Shown: positions 16,862-26,132, counted from the stretch's first letter. The stretch: 64,000 bases of DNA from Streptomyces sp. Act143 (GCF_003143935.1 NZ_QFRX01000001.1:1836614-1900613), one strand, 5' to 3'. The notes: generated by a model from the sequence alone, not told the origin. Numbers and translations: made by a program.

Positions 16862-18547
16862 GTGCGCAACAAAGCCAGACGTCCCAGACGTCGTCTCCTC
16901 GCCCTGCTCGCCACCGCCGGCCTCGCGCTCACCGGGGCCGTCGCCCTGCCCGGTACCGCTCAGGCGGCGAACATCCTGGCCAACCCGGGCTTCGAATCGG
17001 GCAGCCTCTCCCCCTGGTCCTGTACCGGCAACCTCGGCTCGGTCGTCTCCTCCCCCGTGCACGGCGGCTCCAAGGCCCTGGCCGGGGCGGTGAGTTCCAG
17101 TGACAACGCCAAGTGCAGCCAGACGGTCGCCGTACAGCCCAACACGGCGTACACGCTCAGCGGCTGGGTGCGCGGCAGCTACGTCTACCTCGGCGTCGAC
17201 GGCGGCGCCTCCACCTGGACCTCTTCCCCGTCGGCGTACGCCCAGCTGAGCGTCGGCTTCACCACCGGTGCCTCGCAGACCAGCGCCACCATCTACACCC
17301 ACGGCTGGTACGCCCAGGGCACCTACTACGCCGACGACATCAGTCTCGACGGCCCGGGTGGCGGCGGCGGTTCGGACACCCAGGCGCCGACCGCGCCCAG
17401 CAGTCTGCGTTCCACCGCCAAGACCTCCTCCACCGTGTCGCTGGCCTGGAACGCCTCGACGGACAACGTCGGGGTCACCGCGTACGACATCTACAGCGGC
17501 TCGAACCAGGTGCTCAGCGTCTCCGGTACGACGGCCACCGTCAGCGGGCTGTCCGCCAGTACCGCCTACACCTTCACCGTGAAGGCCCGGGACGCGGCCG
17601 GGAACACCTCGGCGGCCTCCAACTCCGTGAGCGTCACGACCGAGGCGGGCGGCGGTGGCGGTACCGGGTTCAAGCAGGCGGCGCCCTATCTGTACGAGGG
17701 CTGGGGCGATCCGCCGAGCGTGTCGACGGTGATGAGCTCGACCGGCATCAAGTGGTTCACGATGGCGTTCATGCTGGACGGCGGCGGCTGCAACCCGATG
17801 TGGGACAGCAGCAGGCCACTGACCGGCGGCGTCGACCAGACCGTCATCAACCAGATCCGCTCGGCTGGCGGGGACATCGTGCCCTCGTTCGGCGGCTGGC
17901 AGGGCAGCAAGCTCGGCGCCAACTGCTCCTCCGCCAGTGCGCTCGCCGCCGCGCTCCAGAAGGTGATCGACGCCTACTCGCTCAAGGCGATCGACATGGA
18001 CATCGAGAACACGGACGAGTTCGAGAACGAGGCCGTGCAGGCCAGGATCCTCACCGCGCTGAAGACGGTCAAGGCCAACAACCCCGGCCTGAAGACCATC
18101 GTCACCTTCGGCACCTCGACCACCGGACCGACGTACTACGGCAACCGGCTGATCGAGCAGGCCAAGTCGATCGGCGCCGACATCGACGTCTTCACCATCA
18201 TGCCGTTCGACTTCGGCGGCGGCTCCGACATGTACGGCAACACCGTGAACGCGACGGAGGGCCTGAAGGCCAAGCTGAAGTCGACGTTCGGGTGGGACGA
18301 CGCCACTGCCTACTCGCACATCGGCATCTCCGGCATGAACGGGCTCAGCGACCAGCAGGAGCTGACGAGCCCGGCCGTCTGGACGCAGATCCGCGACTGG
18401 GCGAACTCCCACCACATCGCCCGGCTCGCCTTCTGGTCGGTCAACCGGGACCGGCCGTGCCCGGGTGGCGGCGTGGTCAGCAACTGCTCCGGCATCAGCC
18501 AGAACAACTGGCAGTTCACCTCGATCACGGCCGGCTTCACCGGCTGA
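16862..18547 (+). CDS. Secreted GH18 chitinase with N-terminal CBM and FnIII domain
   Basis: A 561-residue exported enzyme that hydrolyses chitin. The start is GTG 16862 with GGGAG just upstream. The signal peptide has an Arg-rich start and ends GTAQA. A carbohydrate-binding module follows (about residues 37-160, NPGFESGSLSPWSC), then a Gly linker, a fibronectin type III domain (about 175-260, APTAPSSLRSTAKTSSTVSL) and a GH18 barrel. The catalytic DxDxE is IDMDIEN (Asp378, Asp380, Glu382). The layout resembles Streptomyces ChiC/ChiD-like chitinases of the bacterial GH18 subfamily with short substrate-binding loops. It is controlled by the operators upstream. Confidence 0.93.
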   Translation: MRNKARRPRRRLLALLATAGLALTGAVALPGTAQAANILANPGFESGSLSPWSCTGNLGSVVSSPVHGGSKALAGAVSSSDNAKCSQTVAVQPNTAYTLSGWVRGSYVYLGVDGGASTWTSSPSAYAQLSVGFTTGASQTSATIYTHGWYAQGTYYADDISLDGPGGGGGSDTQAPTAPSSLRSTAKTSSTVSLAWNASTDNVGVTAYDIYSGSNQVLSVSGTTATVSGLSASTAYTFTVKARDAAGNTSAASNSVSVTTEAGGGGGTGFKQAAPYLYEGWGDPPSVSTVMSSTGIKWFTMAFMLDGGGCNPMWDSSRPLTGGVDQTVINQIRSAGGDIVPSFGGWQGSKLGANCSSASALAAALQKVIDAYSLKAIDMDIENTDEFENEAVQARILTALKTVKANNPGLKTIVTFGTSTTGPTYYGNRLIEQAKSIGADIDVFTIMPFDFGGGSDMYGNTVNATEGLKAKLKSTFGWDDATAYSHIGISGMNGLSDQQELTSPAVWTQIRDWANSHHIARLAFWSVNRDRPCPGGGVVSNCSGISQNNWQFTSITAGFTG

Positions 18548-18550
18548 CGC

Positions 18551-19372
18551 TCAACCGGAACCGTACCCCCACGCCTGCGCCAACTCGGCCAGGCGTGGGG
18601 GCAGTTCGGTGTGCGGGTCCGCCGGACGCGCGGGCTGGACGCGCCCCGACCTGATGGTGCTGCTCCAGTCGCCGAGCTGAGGGCGGAAGGCGCCGTGGTC
18701 CTGGTCGCCGTAGTCCAGCATGGCGGACTCCCAGGGGACCTCCAGGTAATCGCACAGGCCGCGGGTGGTCCGCTCGGGCTCGGCGGTGAGTTCCTCGTAC
18801 GTGAGCACGTGGGCGTCGAGGTGCAGCCGCGCCTCCTCCAGCTTCTCGGCGTACTCCAGGACTTCGGCCCGGATGGCCGCGTGGTCGGGGTCCGTGCGGC
18901 GGTTGGTCAGCGAGGTGACGACGGCGCCCGGGTGGCGCAGCAGGACGATGTACTTCGCCCGTGGCCAGCATCGGTGCAGCCGGGGCCAGATGAGGGTGTT
19001 GGCCGGGGTCTTGTCGACGATGACGTCCTTGCCGCTGCGGACGAGTTCGAGGTGCAGCACGCGGTCCCACAGCACGTGCTCCAGCTCCTGCCGGTCCAGT
19101 TCGAGGGCCTTCATCGCCTCCGCGGTGAAGTCACGGCTCAACTCCACGTGCAGGGTGCGCAGATGCATCTCGTGCGGGGCGCGGACGCGGGTGTGGCTGT
19201 TGAGGAGCACGCGCAGCAGGGTGGAGCCCGAGCGCACGGAGGAGAGCACGAAGACCGGTGACTCGACCAGGCGCGGGGCGCGCGGGGCGGTGTACCGGTC
19301 GGCGGCGGGCCGGGTGCGGGGCGCCGGGACGGCGTCCAGGTTCCGGCGCGGCGGGCTGACCGCCTCCTTCAT
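18551..19372 (-). CDS. Sulfotransferase-family protein
   Basis: A 273-residue cytoplasmic enzyme that would transfer sulfate from PAPS. The 5'-phosphosulfate loop is SSVRSGSTLLR (residues 44-54). The 3'-phosphate region is KYIVLLRHPGAVVTSL, and a catalytic-type His sits in APHEMHLR. The start chosen is ATG 19372, after GGGAGG; an upstream in-frame ATG at 19429 lacks a good site. It converges on the chitinase with a three-base gap. Its last codons contain the shared terminator hairpin. The acceptor is unknown. Confidence 0.85.
   Translation of the reverse strand: MKEAVSPPRRNLDAVPAPRTRPAADRYTAPRAPRLVESPVFVLSSVRSGSTLLRVLLNSHTRVRAPHEMHLRTLHVELSRDFTAEAMKALELDRQELEHVLWDRVLHLELVRSGKDVIVDKTPANTLIWPRLHRCWPRAKYIVLLRHPGAVVTSLTNRRTDPDHAAIRAEVLEYAEKLEEARLHLDAHVLTYEELTAEPERTTRGLCDYLEVPWESAMLDYGDQDHGAFRPQLGDWSSTIRSGRVQPARPADPHTELPPRLAELAQAWGYGSG
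18566..18601. terminator. Bidirectional hairpin inside the sulfotransferase 3' end
   Basis: CCCCCACGCCTG (18566-18577) and CAGGCGTGGGGG (18590-18601) are perfect 12-bp arms with a 12-base loop. It follows the chitinase stop by 18 bp and lies within the last codons of the convergent sulfotransferase. It is best read as the chitinase terminator. No T-run follows, which is common in actinomycetes. Confidence 0.75.
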
Positions 19373-19513
19373 CAGCCTCCCTCGACGCCTCAGTCCCTTG
19401 CCGATCGCCGACCTGCGGGGGTCTCGCACCTTGCCACCTCTCTCTCGCGTGCCTTGCGTTCCGCATCCCAGGGGCGGCAGGCGAAGCGAAGGTGTCGGGG
19501 AGGGAAACGGGAA

Positions 19514-19546
19514 AGGTCACGGCGGGCCGAGAACCCGCCGTGACCT
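19514..19546 (-). terminator. Terminator of the fucosidase-mannosidase-GH4-DeoR operon
   Basis: AGGTCACGGCGGG (19514-19526) and CCCGCCGTGACCT (19534-19546) form a perfect 13-bp stem with a 7-base loop. Read on the minus strand it is followed by TTTCCCGTTTCCC, a weak T-rich tail. It lies 42 bp after the fucosidase stop in the 215-bp gap before the sulfotransferase. Confidence 0.85.
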
Positions 19547-19587
19547 GGTTACTTACCGCTTTCTTAATTCTTCGTGGGAAAGCGTGC

Positions 19588-20832
19588 TCAGTCCCGCCCC
19601 GACCCCCGGTACAGCTCCAGTTCCCCGTCCAGTTCCACGGCGAGCACCGTCGCGTGCGGGTCGAGGGCGGTGCGCGCGGGCGGGTCGATCCACAGCACGC
19701 CCACCGCGTCGTGCAGCCCGCCGATGACACGGTGGCCGAGCTCGCTGCCGGTGCCGAGGACGGTGACCCTGCGGACCGGGGTGACCAGACCGCGGACGCC
19801 GATCTCGGCGCGGGGGATGTCGAACAGGGTGAGGTAGAGCGTGCGGCGGTCGGCCGAGAGGGTGCTGGGCCCGTAGTGGTGCCCGGCCGGCAGCCCGCGG
19901 ACCGTCCCGTACACGGCCTCGGAGTGCCTGGCGATCCACTCCCCCAGCCCCTCGAGGCGCTCCACCTGCGGCTGCGGGATGGTGCCGTCCTCCCTGGGAC
20001 CGACGTCGAGCAGCAGGTTGCCGCCGCCCCCGATGGTCTCGGTGAAGCAGCGGATCAGCCGGCTCAGCGGCTTGTGGTTGTGGTCGGCGTGCTGGTAACC
20101 CCACGAGTCGTTGATGGTCAGGCACAACTCCCACGGCCCGGGGGGCGGTTCGATGGGGGCGCCCTGTTCGGGGGTGGCGTAGTCGCCCTCGCCGAGCATG
20201 CGCGCGTTGAGGACGACGTCCGGAACGTACGACCTCATGAGCGCGGCGAGTTCGGGGATGCGCCACTGTTCCTCGCTGCGCTCCCACTCGCCGTCGAACC
20301 ACATCAGGTCCGGCCGGTAGCGGGAGGCCAGTTCGCGGATCTGACCGTCGCGGTAGGCGAGGAACCGGTCCCAGGCCGCCAGGTCCTCGTCCTCCGCCGC
20401 GCACTCGGAGTAGGGGTTGTCCGCCTGCTCCGGCGGGCGGCCCGGCTTGCGGGTGGTGGCGTAGTCGGGGTGGTTCCAGTCGGAGTGCGAGTAGTAGAGG
20501 CCGACTTTCAGCCCCTTCTCGCGCAGGGCCTCGGCATACCCGCCGAGGTAGTCCCGCCCCAGGTTCAGCTCGCCGTACGCCGTGTCCCACAGGGCCACTC
20601 CGTCGTGGTGGCGGCTCGTCAGCACCGCGTACCTCGCGCCCGCGCGGGCGAACAGGCCGGCCCACTCGCGCGGGTCGTACCTGGCGCCGGTGAAGCGGTC
20701 CAGCTGGGACATGTACTGCTCGTGCGGGACGCTGCCGTCGTAGAACGACCAGGACTCGGGGACGCCGTCGACGGCGTAGATGCCCCAGTGGACGAAGATC
20801 CCCAACTTGGCGTCGGTGAACCAGGGTTGCAT
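19588..20832 (-). CDS. Alpha-L-fucosidase, GH29
   Basis: This 414-residue cytoplasmic glycosidase removes alpha-linked fucose. The start chosen is ATG 20832, nine bases after GGGGGTGA; GTG 20838 is an alternative. GH29 hallmarks are MQPWFTDAKLGIFVHWGIY, YAVLTSRHHDGVALWD, LYYSHSDWNHPDY and LMWFDGEW, whose Asp180 is the presumed nucleophile, plus LCLTINDSWGYQ and GGGGNLLLDVGP. No signal peptide is present, so it acts on imported sugars. It is the last gene of the minus-strand arm, nine bases after the mannosidase stop. Confidence 0.92.
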   Translation of the reverse strand: MQPWFTDAKLGIFVHWGIYAVDGVPESWSFYDGSVPHEQYMSQLDRFTGARYDPREWAGLFARAGARYAVLTSRHHDGVALWDTAYGELNLGRDYLGGYAEALREKGLKVGLYYSHSDWNHPDYATTRKPGRPPEQADNPYSECAAEDEDLAAWDRFLAYRDGQIRELASRYRPDLMWFDGEWERSEEQWRIPELAALMRSYVPDVVLNARMLGEGDYATPEQGAPIEPPPGPWELCLTINDSWGYQHADHNHKPLSRLIRCFTETIGGGGNLLLDVGPREDGTIPQPQVERLEGLGEWIARHSEAVYGTVRGLPAGHHYGPSTLSADRRTLYLTLFDIPRAEIGVRGLVTPVRRVTVLGTGSELGHRVIGGLHDAVGVLWIDPPARTALDPHATVLAVELDGELELYRGSGRD

Positions 20833-20841
20833 CGGCACGGC

Positions 20842-23800
20842 TCACCCCCTGCGGAGCCGGAGCGTCAGGATCTGGAAGGGCCGCAGCGCGACGGGGACGG
20901 CGCCGTCCGTGAGGTGCGCGGCCTCCAGGGGACGCTCCAGCAGGTCGGTGATCTCGGCGCCCGCGAGCGGGAACCCGGTCCGCAGGACACCCTGTGCCCG
21001 GCCGCCCCGCGACTCGTACAGCCGCACCACCACATCGCCGGAGCCGTCGTCGGCCAGCTTGACCGCCTCCACGGTGAGGCCCTCGCCGTCCGCCGACACG
21101 ACCGGCTCGGGCTCGCCCGCCGAATCCGCCACGCGCAGCGGCAGGTTCAGGGCGTAGCCCTCGGCGACCGCGTCCTCGATGCTCGCGCCGGGCAGCAGCG
21201 AGTAGGTGAACCGGTGCATGCCCTGGTCGGCCTCCGGGTCCGGGATGCGCGGCGCGCGGACCAGGCTGAGGCTGACCTTCGTCGTCGTGCCGCCGTCCTC
21301 GCGGACCGTGCGGGTGACGTCGTGGCCGTACGTGGAGTCGTTGATGACGGCGACGCCGTAGCCGGGCTCGCCGACGTGCACCCAGCGGTGGCCGGAGACC
21401 TCGAAACGGGCCGCCTCCCAGCTGGTGTTGGTGTGGGTGGGCCGCTGGATGTGGCCGAACTGGATCTCGGCGGAGGAGTGCGGGGCGCGGATGTCCACCG
21501 GGAAGCCCGCCTTGAGGATCTTCTCGGCCTCGTGCCAGTCGATCTCGGTCTCGAAGTCGATGCGCGGGCTGCCCGCGCGCAGGGTGATGGTCTGGGTGAG
21601 CGTCGAGCCCTTGCCGAAGGAGCGCTGCACACGGATGGCGGCGCGGAGCGGGTCCTGCTCGACGACCTCGACCGCCGATGCCTCCAGGAGGTCCACGTAG
21701 CGGTTCCGGTAGTGCTTGTCGATGTCCCAGGCGTCCCAGTAGTTCGGGAGGTCGGTGTGCAGACGCAGCAGGTTGCCCTGGTCCGCGAGGACTTCGCGCT
21801 GGGCTCGCAGGTCGAACACGGAGGCCAGCGTGCCGTCCTCCGCCACCTCCACCCGCACCAGGCCGTTGTCGAGGACCCGGCCCTCGACCGTCACGCCCCG
21901 GTCGGGAGCGGACGGCGCCAGGGCGGCGCTGCCGTTCGCGGGCACGGCGACGTACGCCAGCGCTCCCTCCGCCGTACGGACCACCTCGGCGCGGTCATAG
22001 GGGCTGGTGTTGAAGACCCGGGGAGCGCCGCCGCCCAGTGCCGCGACCGCCTCCGCCGTCAGCTCCTCCAACTCCGCGGCGACGCGGGCGTATTCGGCCT
22101 CCGCCTCGCGGTGCACCCAGGCGATGGAGGAGCCCGGCAGGATGTCGTGGAACTGGTGGAGCAGGACCGTCTTCCACAGGCGGTCGAGCTTGTCGTACGG
22201 GTAGGTGTAGTCCGGCGCGTGCAGGGCGGCCGTCGTCGCCCACAGCTCGGCCTCGCGCAGCTTGTGTTCGCTGCGGCGGTTGCCCTGCTTGGTGCGGGCC
22301 TGGGAGGTGTAGGTGGCGCGGTGGAGTTCGAGGTAGAGCTCGCCGTTCCAGACGGGGGCGTCCTCGTACTCGGCGCGGGCCTTGGCGAAGAACTCGTCCG
22401 GGTGCTCGACGACGACCTTGGGCGAGCCCTCCAGGTCGGCGAGGCGGCGGGCGCGTTCCATGATCTCGCGGGTGGGGCCGCCACCGCCGTCGCCCCAGCC
22501 GAAGGGGGCCAGCGAGCGCGTACCGGCGCCCTTCTCGGCGTAGTTGCGGACCGCGCGGTCCATCTCCTCGCCGCTGAAGCGGGCGTTGTAGGTGTCGACG
22601 GGCGGGAAGTGGGTGAAGATGCGGGTGCCGTCGATGCCCTCCCACCAGAAGGTGTGGTGGGGGAACTTGTTGGTCTGGTTCCAGGAGATCTTCTGGGTGA
22701 GGAACCACTCGTTGCCGGCGAGCTTGGCGAGCTGCGGGTAGGCGGCGTTGTAGCCGAAGGAGTCGGGCAGCCAGACGCCCTTGGTCTCGATGCCGAAGTG
22801 CTCGATGAAGAACCGCTTGCCGTGGATGAGCTGGCGGGCGATGGCCTCGCCGCCGGGCAGGTTGCCGTCGGACTCGACCCACATGCCGCCGACCGGCGCC
22901 CACTGGCCCTTCTTCACGGACTCCTGGATGCGGGCCCAGACGTGCGGGTAGTGGTCGCGGACCCACTCGTACTGCTGGGCCTGGGAGCAGGCGAAGATGA
23001 AGTCGTCGTACTCGTCGGCCAGGGACGTCACGTTGGAGAAGGTGCGGGACGTCTTGCGCTTGGTCTCGCGGATGGGCCACAGCCAGGCGGAGTCGATGTG
23101 GGCGTGGCCGACGCCGGAGACGACGTGCGCGCTGGCGTGGGCGGGCTTGGCGAGGACCGGGGCGAGCACCTCGCGCACGGCCGCCGCGCTGCCGGAGACG
23201 TCGTCGAGATCGAGGGTGTCCATGGCCCGGTCGAGGGCGTGCAGGATCTCGTGGCGGCGGGGCTCGTGGTCGCCGAGGTGGGTCATGACGCCGAGCAGGA
23301 CCTGGATGTCCAGGTCGAGGTGCCAGACCTCCTCGTCGAGGACGGCGATGTCGGCGCGCAGGAAGGTGTACAGCGGCTTGTCGCCGGCCGTCAGCACATC
23401 GCCCAGCAGGGTGGGCGCGGAGAAGTTGTTCGCCAGGATGTCGGGGTTGGAGGCCGCCTCGACCAGGTAGTCGATCTGCTCGCCGCCGGTGGCGGGGTTG
23501 GCGATCGGGACGTACTGGTTGAGCGGGTTGACCGCCTTCAGGGGCCGCCCGTCGGGCAGGTGGACGAGGGCCTCGGCCTGGTTGCCGGGCCAGTCGCCGA
23601 CGAACCCGAGGTCGATGACCGCCTCCACGCGCCGCCCGGCGAACGCTGCGGGCACCTCGCCGCGCATCCGGAACCAGGTGGTGCCCCAGGGCGGGCCCCA
23701 CGGGGTGCCCATGGCGAACGGCTCGTAGCGGGCGGCCGTGGCCTCCTCGAAGGAGACCGGCTCCCCGGGCGCCTGCCAGGCCTCGACCTCGAAGGGGACG

Positions 23801-23883
23801 GTGGCCGCGTAGATCGCGGGCTTGATGCGCTGGGTGTGGAGGCGCTCTACGCGCTCCTCGATGCGGCGGCGTTCGTCGTGCAT
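20842..23883 (-). CDS. Alpha-mannosidase, GH38
   Basis: A 1013-residue cytoplasmic exo-mannosidase of the Ams1/class II type. The catalytic domain (about residues 235-530) has GVGHAHIDSAWLWP (metal-binding His-Ala-His-Ile-Asp) and GGMWVESDGN, where Asp339 is the presumed nucleophile, then LPDSFGYNAAYPQL and FFIEHFG. A middle helical domain and C-terminal beta domains follow, as in full-length members. Start ATG 23883 with GGAGGAGGGAG upstream. No signal peptide. It sits between the GH4 and GH29 genes and probably trims mannose from an imported oligosaccharide. Confidence 0.93.
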   Translation of the reverse strand: MHDERRRIEERVERLHTQRIKPAIYAATVPFEVEAWQAPGEPVSFEEATAARYEPFAMGTPWGPPWGTTWFRMRGEVPAAFAGRRVEAVIDLGFVGDWPGNQAEALVHLPDGRPLKAVNPLNQYVPIANPATGGEQIDYLVEAASNPDILANNFSAPTLLGDVLTAGDKPLYTFLRADIAVLDEEVWHLDLDIQVLLGVMTHLGDHEPRRHEILHALDRAMDTLDLDDVSGSAAAVREVLAPVLAKPAHASAHVVSGVGHAHIDSAWLWPIRETKRKTSRTFSNVTSLADEYDDFIFACSQAQQYEWVRDHYPHVWARIQESVKKGQWAPVGGMWVESDGNLPGGEAIARQLIHGKRFFIEHFGIETKGVWLPDSFGYNAAYPQLAKLAGNEWFLTQKISWNQTNKFPHHTFWWEGIDGTRIFTHFPPVDTYNARFSGEEMDRAVRNYAEKGAGTRSLAPFGWGDGGGGPTREIMERARRLADLEGSPKVVVEHPDEFFAKARAEYEDAPVWNGELYLELHRATYTSQARTKQGNRRSEHKLREAELWATTAALHAPDYTYPYDKLDRLWKTVLLHQFHDILPGSSIAWVHREAEAEYARVAAELEELTAEAVAALGGGAPRVFNTSPYDRAEVVRTAEGALAYVAVPANGSAALAPSAPDRGVTVEGRVLDNGLVRVEVAEDGTLASVFDLRAQREVLADQGNLLRLHTDLPNYWDAWDIDKHYRNRYVDLLEASAVEVVEQDPLRAAIRVQRSFGKGSTLTQTITLRAGSPRIDFETEIDWHEAEKILKAGFPVDIRAPHSSAEIQFGHIQRPTHTNTSWEAARFEVSGHRWVHVGEPGYGVAVINDSTYGHDVTRTVREDGGTTTKVSLSLVRAPRIPDPEADQGMHRFTYSLLPGASIEDAVAEGYALNLPLRVADSAGEPEPVVSADGEGLTVEAVKLADDGSGDVVVRLYESRGGRAQGVLRTGFPLAGAEITDLLERPLEAAHLTDGAVPVALRPFQILTLRLRRG

Positions 23884-23935
23884 GGAGAGCTCCAGGGAGG
23901 AGGGAGATCAGGGAAGGCGGAGAGGAAAGGCCCTC

Positions 23936-23969
23936 ACCAGCAGGTGGAGAAAGCGCTTACCAGCGGGTG
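23936..23969. promoter_or_regulatory. LacI-type operator with flanking direct repeats before the mannosidase
   Basis: An AAGCGCTT palindrome (23951-23958) is the core of LacI/CcpA-type operators common before Streptomyces sugar genes. It is flanked by 11-bp direct repeats ACCAGCAGGTG (23936-23946) and ACCAGCGGGTG (23959-23969). It lies in the 88-bp gap between the GH4 stop and the GH38 start. A second, internal control point in the operon is inferred. No LacI gene is in the window. Confidence 0.55.
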
Positions 23970-23971
23970 TT

Positions 23972-25309
23972 TCACCTAAGGTACGCCAGGCCCGGATGGA
24001 CCTCGCGGTAGCCCTCCACCAGCCGTCGGGCGACGTTCACGGAGTCGACCAGCGGATGCAGGGCGAAGGCCTTCACCGCGGTCGCGCGGGAGCCGGACCC
24101 GGCCGCGGCGAGCACTTCCCGCTCGACCGCCTTGACCGCGCAGACCAGGCCGGTGGCGTGGCCGGGCAGCGGGGCGACGGCGACGGGGTGGGCGCCGTTG
24201 GCGTCGACGAGGCAGGGGACCTCGATCACGGCATCGTCGTCGAGCACGGAGAGCGTGCTCCGGTTGCGGACGTTGAGGATCAGGGTGGTGCGCTCGTCGC
24301 GGGCGATGGCCCGCATCAGGGCGAGGGCGACCTTCTCGTAGCCGCCGGAGAGGTCGTCGGCGTCGCGCTCGCCGGCGCCGGCGGTCTCCCGGTTCTCGGA
24401 CATGTAGGTGGCCTCGCGCTCGGCGCGGGTGCGGTCCCAGAGGTCCAGGGCCTTCGCACCGGGGGCGCCGACCTCGTCGTAGAAGCGGGCCTGCTGGTCG
24501 TGGAGGAAGGCGCCGCGGGTCTTCTCGGCCTGCTGGTAGGCCCGGACGGCCTCGCGGTTGAAGTAGTAGTAGTGCAGGTATTCGTTGGGGATCGCGCCGA
24601 GGGACTGGAGCCAGTCGACGCCGAAGAGCTTGCCCTCCTCGAAGGAGCCGAGGAGCCCGGGGTCGGCCAGCAGGCGCGGGAGCTCGTCGCGGCCCGCGAC
24701 GCGCAGGCCGCGGACCCAGCCGAGGTGGTTGAGGCCGACGTAGTCGATCCAGGCCTCGCGCGGGTTCGCGCCGAGCACGCGGGCGATACGGCGGCCGAGG
24801 CCGACCGGCGAGTCGCAGATGCCGATGACCCGGTCGCCGAGGTGGCGGGACATGGCCTCGGTGACGAGACCGGCGGGGTTGGTGAAGTTGATGACCCAGG
24901 CGCCGGGGGCGAGGCGGGCCACCCGCCGGGCGATGTCGACGGCGACCGGGACCGTGCGCAGGCCGTAGGCGATGCCGCCCGCGCCGACCGTCTCCTGACC
25001 GAGGACACCCTGCGCCAACGCCACCCGCTCGTCGTTCGCCCGGCCTTCCAGGCCGCCCACCCGGATCGCCGAGAAGATGAAGTCGGCGCCGCGCAGCGCC
25101 TCGTCGAGGTCGGTGGTGGCGGTCACCTCGGGGGCGTCCGGGACCCCGGCGGCCTGCTCGGCGAGCACCCGGGTCACCGCGGTGAGCCGGCCGGCGTCCA
25201 GGTCGTGCAGGACGACCTGGGTCACCCGCCCCTCGCCGCGATCGCCCAGCAGGGCCCCGTACACGAGCGGCACCCGGAACCCGCCGCCGCCCAGAATCGT
25301 CAGCTTCAC
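23972..25309 (-). CDS. GH4 NAD-dependent glycosidase (6-phospho-beta-glucosidase-like)
   Basis: A 445-residue enzyme of the unusual NAD+/Mn2+-dependent family GH4. The Rossmann motif is LTILGGGGFR at the N-terminus. NFTNPAGLVTEAM follows, with metal-binding Cys165 in GICDSPVGL and His195 in GLNHLGW. The wording is nearest to the BglA/CelF 6-phospho-beta-glucosidase branch. It overlaps the DeoR gene by ATGA. The cluster has an ABC importer and no PTS, so a phosphosugar substrate would need prior phosphorylation, perhaps by the PfkB kinase. Alternatively the enzyme may use unphosphorylated glycosides. Confidence 0.9.
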   Translation of the reverse strand: MKLTILGGGGFRVPLVYGALLGDRGEGRVTQVVLHDLDAGRLTAVTRVLAEQAAGVPDAPEVTATTDLDEALRGADFIFSAIRVGGLEGRANDERVALAQGVLGQETVGAGGIAYGLRTVPVAVDIARRVARLAPGAWVINFTNPAGLVTEAMSRHLGDRVIGICDSPVGLGRRIARVLGANPREAWIDYVGLNHLGWVRGLRVAGRDELPRLLADPGLLGSFEEGKLFGVDWLQSLGAIPNEYLHYYYFNREAVRAYQQAEKTRGAFLHDQQARFYDEVGAPGAKALDLWDRTRAEREATYMSENRETAGAGERDADDLSGGYEKVALALMRAIARDERTTLILNVRNRSTLSVLDDDAVIEVPCLVDANGAHPVAVAPLPGHATGLVCAVKAVEREVLAAAGSGSRATAVKAFALHPLVDSVNVARRLVEGYREVHPGLAYLR

Positions 25310-26091
25310 GCTTGAGCCTTTCCCGCCGGCACCACCTCGACGCCCGCCTCCTCCAGGGAGGCCCGCGTCACCGGGTCCACCGGCGCGTTCGTCACCACCA
25401 CGTCCAGGTCCTCGGGACCGCAGACCTTCGCCATCCCCGTACCCGGGAACTTCGCCGCGTCGGCGAGCAGCACCACCTTGTCGCTCGCCTTGATCATGGC
25501 GCGCTTGACCGGCACCTCGACGACCGTCGTGTCCATCACCTGCCCGCCGGGGCGCACGCCGCTGGTGCCGAGGAAGAGCCAGTCGGCGTGCAGCTGGCGC
25601 AGGTTGTCCTCGGTGAGGAAGCCGACCAGGGAGCGGTACTCGCGGCGGACCATGCCGCCGAGCAGGACCAGCTCGATGCCCTCGTCGTCGGCGAGCTCCT
25701 CGTAGACCACCAGGTTGCTGGTGATCACCGTGAGGCGGCGGCCGTGCAGCTGACGGGCGAGGCGGTAGGCGGTGGTGCCGATGTCGAGGAGGACCGACTG
25801 ACCGTCCTCGACCATGGCCGCCGCGCGCGCCGCGATCGCGTCCTTCTCGGTCACGCGCACCTCGGCGACCTCGGCGAAGGGCTGGTCGCCCTCGTCGGCG
25901 ACGGCACCGCCGTGGACGCGCGTCAGCAGCCCGTCCTCCTCGAGTTTGACCAGGTCGCGCCTGATCGTGGCGGGGCTCACACCCAGCTGCTCGGAGAGAT
26001 CGGTCACGGCCGCGGGACCGCCCGAGCGCAGGGCCCGCAGGATGAGTTGATGTCGTCGTTCTGCCAGCACACCGTGAACACTACTCGTCAT
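25306..26091 (-). CDS. DeoR-family transcriptional regulator
   Basis: A 261-residue repressor. The N-terminal DeoR helix-turn-helix reads ERRHQLILRALRSGG and LSEQLGVSPATIRRDLVKLEE, followed by the wing LLTRVHGGAV. The sugar-phosphate sensor domain (about residues 80-250) includes SVLLDIGTTAYRLARQL, VVYEELADDEGIELVLLGG and ADAAKFPGTGMAKV. The start is ATG 26091, or TTG 26097; no strong ribosome site is visible. It heads the glycosidase operon and is divergent from the PfkB-transporter operon. It probably controls both and senses a sugar phosphate. Confidence 0.9.
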   Translation of the reverse strand: MTSSVHGVLAERRHQLILRALRSGGPAAVTDLSEQLGVSPATIRRDLVKLEEDGLLTRVHGGAVADEGDQPFAEVAEVRVTEKDAIAARAAAMVEDGQSVLLDIGTTAYRLARQLHGRRLTVITSNLVVYEELADDEGIELVLLGGMVRREYRSLVGFLTEDNLRQLHADWLFLGTSGVRPGGQVMDTTVVEVPVKRAMIKASDKVVLLADAAKFPGTGMAKVCGPEDLDVVVTNAPVDPVTRASLEEAGVEVVPAGKAQA

Positions 26092-26132
26092 CTTCAATCA
26101 AATCCATGCTCACTTCTGCTCGGGTATTGACC

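Noticed and set aside
14441..18415. A 1324-residue minus-strand open frame
   Set aside because: Only its last 286 codons (14441-15301) encode a recognisable protein. The rest is a GC-rich shadow of the ATP-grasp and chitinase genes on the other strand, with low-complexity translation.
19492..23979. A 1495-residue plus-strand open frame
   Set aside because: It is antisense to the fucosidase and mannosidase genes, which carry full GH29 and GH38 motifs. Its translation is Val/Gly/Arg-rich without domains.
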